A stretch of 64,000 bases of DNA from Asterochloris sp. CNOR1. Lineage: Eukaryota; Chlorophyta; Trebouxiophyceae; Trebouxiales; Trebouxiaceae. The stretch's first letter is position 1. Every line of letters begins with the position of its first letter. A program made the translations under genes and the position numbers. The notes beneath the pieces are model-generated. The model saw only the letters and a list, made by a program, of their open reading frames with translations. It searched no databases and was not told the origin of the DNA. Of the stretch, positions 58,301-64,000 are shown piece after piece. The DNA lies in contig OZ017762.1 of assembly GCA_963969365.1 (NCBI GenBank), forward strand, positions 1,240,001 through 1,304,000. Reading direction: 5' to 3'.

Positions 58301-60101
58301 CATCACCTGCTGCTGCTGCCAAGAGTCGGTGCCCTGGCCACAGCTGCACGCAGTGAGGCACTGTGCATGCAGCAGTGCTCCCCTCACCTGCAACAGCCTC
58401 CAGGGGCAGGCACCGCTGCACTGCTCACCTGCAACAGCATACAGGAACAGGACAGGCTGCACTGCTCACCTGCGACAGTCTCCAGGAACAGCATGCGCTG
58501 CAGCCAGCGCTCCTCGCTCATCTGCTTGGACGGCTTGTACCCTGTGAACAGGTCAAAGGTGCCCCTCATCAACTGCACCGTGTAGAATCCAATCTTCTCA
58601 TGCGCCTGCATACGCACATGATCTTTCACTGCTGCTTGCTGCAGCCTTGTCCTGTGCTTGAACATACGGGTCACAGCTGCGGCCGACTGGCTGATCAGCA
58701 TGAAGCTGAGATGTCTGGTGCGAAATACCAGGCAGCATGCTTGGCGGTCACTTGCATGCCTGTGACAAAGCAGGCTGCAAGGGGGACTTGAACATCTGAG
58801 CAGACAGGTCAGCAGCAGAGACAGCACTGACATACCGTCTTTGGGGGCTTGTGCTTAGGCACTACTGACTCCACATACTCCTTGCTGTAAACGGGCTGCA
58901 GCACAGAAGGCAGCTGTTCAAGCCTTGCACAGGGAGCTGCTTAGCCACTGACCATTTGCCATGGGGCTGCTCACAATGATCTGGAAGCCTGAGCAGGATG
59001 AGTATCAACCCCCTCACAAACTGCCACAGGCCTGCTCCCTGTGGTTCAAGACAGCTGCAGGGAAGTACTGACACCCTCACGACCTACCACAAGGCTGCCC
59101 ACATCCCAAAGTTTTGATCAGGGCGGCAGAGAGTGTGCCACTCCCATTCGTGAGGGAGAGGGGGCGCTCACGTGCACAACAGATGAATGGGCACTGCCAC
59201 CTCTTCTACTGACGCAGCCCGACCACTTCTCCCCTGACCCCTGTGCAAGGCTTCTGCCCAGGACTGTGCCAGAATCATTGTGCTGCATCAGCAGGCAGCA
59301 GCGTGCGACATCTCTGCTTCAGCAAGAAGCCCATGCATCACTCCAGACGACACCCAGGGCTTGCCACCATCGACAGGCTTTGTAGAGATTTTAAAGTCAG
59401 ACCTCCTCAGGACACCATAGATCAGGACATTACAGCTCAACACACCACAGCTTGTCTGCATCCGCCCTCTTCCAGTGCTCTGCTGCACCTGTGTTAGTCC
59501 AGCGCAGGCCAAATTGCGACCATACCTGCATGAGCAGGTAGGGGTGCGCTGCGTCCACCTCAGACGAGGCAGGGCCGCCGTGCTGCTGCAGCCCCGCATG
59601 GGGCGCAATGCTGCCAGTGTCGTAGGTCTTCTCAGGGTCCCTGCCTGCTGCGGGATCCACCTGGGCGCGGCTCTCCTCGGGGCGCCCAGGCGTCATCAGG
59701 GGCTCTGCGCTGTTTTCCAAAGTCGCAGCCTGCACGGGCAGCGGTGGGGTGAGGACAGGCATGGGGTGACACCCTGGCGCTGAGCTCCCTGGTGCAGCAG
59801 CCTCCAGGGACACAGGCAAACCCTCTCTCAGCTCAGTTGTTGCGAATTTTGTGAAGCCCACGTAGCAGCAGCCTGCAGAGGCAGCACAGGAACCCGGGCA
59901 GGCTGGGGGAGGGCAGGGAGATACACAGGAGTCTCCGCTTTGCTTTGTGGTGGTGGCTCCCTTCAGGGTCTGAGGATGGGTGTCAGTGAAGGTGGCCGCC
60001 TTCAGGGTCAAGCAGGGGTCGCGGCCAGCACAGAGGCAGGGTACAAGTGAAAGGCCAGCTGGGGTGCTCTTGAGGTGATTGGTGGTTTGGCCCTGCAGCA
60101 T
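55380..60101 (-). CDS. AOX: Mitochondrial alternative oxidase (AOX)
   Basis: Di-iron ubiquinol oxidase of the inner mitochondrial membrane, which bypasses complexes III and IV. Exons in phase: 59526-60101, 58836-58895 (PVYSKEYVESVVPKHKPP), 58470-58605, 57799-57856, 57432-57468, 57085-57171, 56736-56762 (only 27 nt), 56282-56404, 55603-55767, and a candidate last exon 55380-55424. Iron-ligand motifs are all present: LETVAGVPGMVAAMLRH, AENERMHLLTFL, VGYLEEEAVKTYTHAI and RADEACHSFVNH (ExxH kept). NERMH rather than NELHH separates it from plastid PTOX. The NPFA ending resembles fungal/protist AOX. The N-terminal exon is unusually long (192 codons) and may contain unrecognised introns; the stretch around YVGFTKFATTELREG could be presequence. 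Start and last exon are the weak points. Confidence 0.93.
58378..58502. repeat. Exact 41-bp-period triple donor in the AOX gene
   Basis: The exon ending ...CTGTCGCAG|GTGAGCAG has its GT at 58469/58468. Further copies of ...GCTGTTGCAG|GTGAG follow with GT at 58428/58427 and 58387/58386, exactly 41 and 41 bp away. Each copy contains diverged exon sequence (GTTCCTG...GTTGCAG) and a good donor. A more distant partial copy of the same exon (agcgctcctcgaccgtctgc) lies near 58190. Confidence 0.92.
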
Positions 60102-60653
60102 CAGCCTGCAGGGGTGGCTTCACAATGCACAACTTGCTTCAGCAGCACCAGAATGCTTGTTGCAGGCGGTGTGCACTGCCTGCAGAAAATTAAGCATGGG
60201 GCCATGTGTTGTGGCAGGCAGACTGTGCTGTTCAAGGTGAAGTGTGGGGATGTGACCCTCACGGTGAGCCAGCAGGCAAAGGCACACAACCGCACCATGT
60301 CGCCTAAAGTGCGGCACAGGCGCTTCTGGTGACCCTGACTGGCTTCGGTAAGAGCACGTTTGCCTCCCAGATAGATGCACCACGGCTGTCCTACTGCGCC
60401 TCACCTGTGCAGCTAAGCACAGGCAGTGCTGACATCCCGCCAGCCCCAACTTGTGCTGCCTCTGCAGATGCTGAGCTGTGCCTGGACGTCCTCAGCATGC
60501 CTAGCAGCTCATCATGGGACACATACACCACAATACACTGCACAGAGTGCCACATCACGTCACCTCAAGAACAATGGGATGGTGCTGCCGGCTCCACTGT
60601 AGCGGCGCAGGTCTCTAGGGCAACCTCTGCAGCTGTTGAGCTGTGCCTAGGCA

Positions 60654-61300
60654 TCAGAATCCACCAGTCTTATTGCTGAATCCATTGCCACAGCCATTCG
60701 CAACACGCCACCTCGCCTCACCTGTGCGGCAAAGGACTGACGCTGCTGGCTCCACAGCAGGGACGCAGTATTCGAGGTAGGTCTGCTCTTGCAGCTGCTG
60801 AGCTGTGCCTGAGTTGTGAGGGTCGCCAAGCTGCTGAGGTGTGCAGCCTGCGCTGTGGCACTGGCTGGCGACCACTTTGGCATCAAAATACTGAGGGCTG
60901 GCAGATAAGCCGCGTGCTGGTGCAACAGCATTGTGGCCTTGCTGCAGCTCATCAGGCGTTGAGCGGAGGTCTGCAGCATCCTGCAGGGGCAATGGTGGAC
61001 CTACAATGTAGGCGCCAGCTGCTTGACAGATCTCGAGCTTGAGTCGGGCCTTGCCAGAGTACAGCAGCAAGATCAGGGCACTGATGGTGCATCGCCATCT
61101 CCCTGGAACTGACCTGTCAGCTTGGTCAGACTAGCGCTTTGACGATTCCTGAGTTGCTGGTGCTTGGTGAGCTGCAATTGGTGACGCGATGCAACTTCCG
61201 GCACGACTTTGTGAAATCTTTCGATTCCGCCTTCTTCACGTACGTAAAAAGGGATTGTGTTTAAGGGGTCAGAGAGTGCCAGGCTGGCAAGCTCAGCCAT
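60654..61300 (-). CDS. Candidate exons of an unidentified gene upstream of AOX
   Basis: Minus-strand 61114-61300 starts with a well-placed ATG (MAELASLALSDPLN) and ends at a GTCAGT donor after SASLTKLTG. An open frame of about 139 codons follows at 60654-61070 (ICQAAGAYIVGPPLPLQDAA region). I could not join them in phase or relate them to a family. They could be 5' exons of AOX or another small gene. Confidence 0.15.
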
Positions 61301-62284
61301 TTCTCAATCAAATGGCTCACAGCACATTAACGGTGAGTAACTGGAGCAGCGGGCACCCTGCTGATGGCAGAGGGGTAGCACAAGGCAGAGAGCTCCAGCT
61401 GCCCCTGCACCCAGCCAACACAGGCGCTCCCTCAGATGCAAATGCAGGTGCAGGCAGACAGAACCCCTTATAGAGAGTGCCTGTAGAGGTGCATCAGCCT
61501 CAAAATTGAAGCACACAGCTGCAGTTGGGACATGCCTTGGGCACCTGCCAGGGGCACTCCACTGAAACACATAAGTTACAGCGGGGGCGTGTAGCTCCCT
61601 TACTGGGTTCCTCAAGCAGGCACAACATGCATTCATTCGGCAGCTGAAGCTCCCTTAAGAGCTTGAAGCTTGTTGCAAGCAGAGTTGCTCTAGAAGTGCA
61701 TGGAGTACTGCCTCAGGTTGGCTGGAATGTCTTCCTTGTGGTGAATGGTGGCTGCAGCCAGCAAGGTGGACGGCACTCAGCACTGGCGCGCTTGTGCTGA
61801 GCCAAGTAGGATACACAACAGATGAGCAGCTGGGCAGGGCGGGCAGAGGCAGCCGCACAGGGGTGTTGGGCTGCTGTGTAGAGGGACTAGAGCAAGTAGC
61901 ACCAGGTTTTGGCGTGAGCAGAGCAGGTGAAGGAGAGTGTGCATTTGGTTGGCCACAGTAAACAAGCAGCCCACCAGTGTAGCAGCCGTCTGCCGTCTTT
62001 TCTCCACCCACTGCAGGCAGCGCATCTTGGGTGCATCCGCAGCGCTTCGTATTAGACAGCTGTCTGGCAACTGGGGCTGTGACCTGGGCGACAGGCATGT
62101 GACGACAGCTGTGCATGAGCAACTAATAGTGTGCAGCTGCCAGCACCTCAGTAAGGCCAGGCAGTGTGTGAGGGGAGTCAGTGCAAAAAGCTGCCTGCGT
62201 ATTGCTGATACTGCCTTATGGGCAGGCAGTGCCTCACAGCAAGTAGCCAGACTGCACAAAGGTGCAGCACCTGCTTGATCTTAC

Positions 62285-63432
62285 CTACTGAGCCCACGTA
62301 TCTCCTTGCAGCCGGGTCAAGTTCCTCAAAGGACCTTCCAACTGCAGGGCAGCAGGGTAGTGTCAGCACACAAGGCACAACAGCAGCCGCCACCAGCACC
62401 CAGCTTCACCGTGCTACAATGAGTGGTGTGCAGAGCGATGAGCAGAGGCACATGTACGCTCTGGCAATGTGCACAGGCACATGGATGCTCTAGAGCAACA
62501 AGCTACCCATGCCCTTGAAAATGCAACGCATCAACAGCCTTGATGCCCGCCACCCTCAACAGATGCTGGCCTGGCCCTCAGTCCTGACTAGAATTGAAGG
62601 ATTGCGCATGCTCACACAGCTCATAGGAAACCTGCCTGCAGGGCAGACAGCAGCAGTGTGTCGTTGGACTGTCTTCCTTCTGCAAGGTGCAGGGTGTTCC
62701 TCAAAAGGGAAAGTAGCAGACCAGCTGCTGCCACAGGCGCATCAGAGGGGGACTCGTGTCAGTGTCCATACTTGGCACGGTGCTGCACACAAGACATGCA
62801 GCACAGCTTGCAAACAGATTGTGGCTGCAGGAGTGAGGAGCTTACTCAGTGCAGGCCTTGCCAGCAGGGCAGGCCGCAGTATGCTGTCTGTGCGGGTCAC
62901 ACAGAAGCAACACAGTGCTGAAAGCAGCAACTCAGCGCGGGAAAGCCGCACAGCCCATGCGCTTGCTGCTGGCAATTGTTGCAGTAATGGGCAATCAGGT
63001 CATGCACCGTGCCATGCATGTTGTACGCCCTGAAGTGTGTACCCCAAGAGGCTCTTGCACGGCGCACACAAGGACGGTAGCGCGCCCTCAGAAATGCCCA
63101 CAAAGCTCTTGCAGACCAACTGCTGTGGTTGCAGACTGTAGGTGCTCCCAACAATAGGCAAGTTGCAGCTTGTTTAACAGCAACCTGTCCAGAAGCAAAG
63201 GTGTCACCAAATCACATGCCACAAACAGGCCACTGCAGATTCTGGCAGGGGCTGCTCACTCTTCACGCTCCTCCTTGGAGCAGGTGGCGATGTCCTTCCC
63301 AGTGGCAGACATGGCTGTCCTAAGCAGTGGCCTCCTCCTGCTGGCTGCGCTGAGTTGCAGGCGTGTGGCTCTGCTGGTAGGGTAGCTCCTGAGCTGCACA
63401 ACAAGGCGGCGTGCACCAGACAGGGAGTGCAT
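62285..63432 (-). CDS. Small hypothetical protein with basic, presequence-like N-terminus
   Basis: First exon 63260-63432 starts at an ATG (MHSLSGARRLVVQLRSYP) and is Arg/Ser/Ala-rich without acids until MSATGKDIATCSKEERE, which looks like a transit peptide followed by the mature start. It ends at a GTGAGC donor in phase 2. A second coding-like exon, 62285-62341, between TGCAG and GTAAGA, reads GRSFEELDPAARRYVGSVG. The two do not join directly in phase, so one or more small exons lie between. The FEELDPxxRRxVG wording resembles short stress/LEA-type Gly-rich repeats, but this is only an impression. Confidence 0.33.
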
Positions 63433-64000
63433 TGCTGAGGTGACTAGGCTGGTCAACAGACGCCTACTGTGCAAGACTCTGGCTACTGTCAAGATGTGTT
63501 TGCTGGGTGCTGTCAGCTGCTCATGCTGCAGGTCAGTGCAGCAGAGAGGCCATACCATGCAACAGTATGCAGCACTGCATGCGCTTGCTTGGTGTGGCCT
63601 GTCATCCCTGCAAGAAACCCACGTGTGGTTGGAACCAAGGTTCTGTTATGTCCTTGAGGGCTTGTTGCAGTGCATGTGTCTGCCAAAGCTCTGCTGCAGC
63701 TGCAGGCTATTTGCTAGTACATGTAGGTTAGTCCTGTCACACTCAACCATAGGGCACTGGCAATCAGCTGATCTGCAGAGGTCCTCAGTCCACCCATCCA
63801 GCAGCAGTGGGTCATCCAGTTCTGCAGTGGACAGGCTTCCTCCTCAAAGGCCAACATTTCCTAGACATGCTGCTCACAAATCCAACTGCGACCATTCCTT
63901 TCCGCAGGGTACACCAATAACTGGAGCATCTGGTCCAGCATTGCCACCCAGGCCTGGCCACTCACGCTCAGGGACTTGTAAAGCAAGTCTCAGCCAGGCT
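63433..64000. other. Right-edge sequence with nothing supported
   Basis: Only short open frames in all six frames, and no recognisable domain. It may hold the promoter of the minus-strand gene starting at 63432. Confidence 0.4.

Noticed and set aside
55603-58895. Plastid terminal oxidase (PTOX) as alternative identity
   Set aside because: The NERMH motif and the PVYSxEYVES N-terminal segment are AOX-type, not PTOX NELHH.
1-64000. CRISPR arrays, tRNA/rRNA genes, transposases or reverse transcriptases
   Set aside because: None recognised on either strand; the repeats present are local exon-edge copies and short minisatellites without terminal repeats or mobile-element proteins.

Overview
This window is nuclear DNA from an intron-rich, moderately GC-rich green alga, most likely a chlorophyte and possibly a trebouxiophyte (inference; the genus cannot be fixed). 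The reasons are many short exons split by 70-1,500 bp introns, acceptors that nearly all end in TGCAG, and a plant/algal-like gene set: mitochondrial alternative oxidase, a sucrase/ferredoxin-like (Apd1-type) [2Fe-2S] protein, a CYP85-clan P450 and a SMAP-type acidic peptide. Exons were assembled by reading splice sites and checking that phases close. No transposon, tRNA, rRNA or CRISPR was recognised.

Layout. 0.05-5.2 kb (-): one or two poorly resolved genes, one with coiled coils. 5.9-8.85 kb (-): multi-pass membrane protein. 9.2-20.7 kb (-): complete 22-exon eIF3c gene whose first coding exon is only the ATG. 21.5-27.3 kb (+): F-box/WD40 protein. 27.5-28.2 kb (+): CMC4 (twin Cx9C). 28.4-29.2 kb (-): TMX2-like protein. 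30.2-31.06 kb (-): SMAP/CSN9-like peptide, head-to-head with PARL rhomboid protease at 31.15-34.5 kb (+). 35.7-37.5 kb (+): orphan zinc-ribbon candidate. 40.5-42.4 kb (+): two adjacent, divergent CMC4-like genes. 42.7-50.45 kb (-): P450. 50.6-55.1 kb (+): Apd1-type protein. 55.4-60.1 kb (-): alternative oxidase. 62.3-63.4 kb (-): small hypothetical gene.

Two things stand out. First, the two CMC4-like genes keep the exon layout of the canonical CMC4 gene 13 kb away (an exactly 50-nt middle exon, phases 0 and 2), and both have Ala where CMC4 has its second Cys. Second, introns throughout the window hold decayed tandem copies of the adjoining exon edge together with its splice site, often with a period near 95-100 bp. 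This suggests that introns here grow by local tandem duplication across exon-intron borders.

Several products act in or near mitochondria (CMC4 and its relatives, PARL, AOX, possibly the Apd1-type protein). No operon-like organisation is implied; only the 85-bp SMAP/PARL gap looks like a shared promoter.
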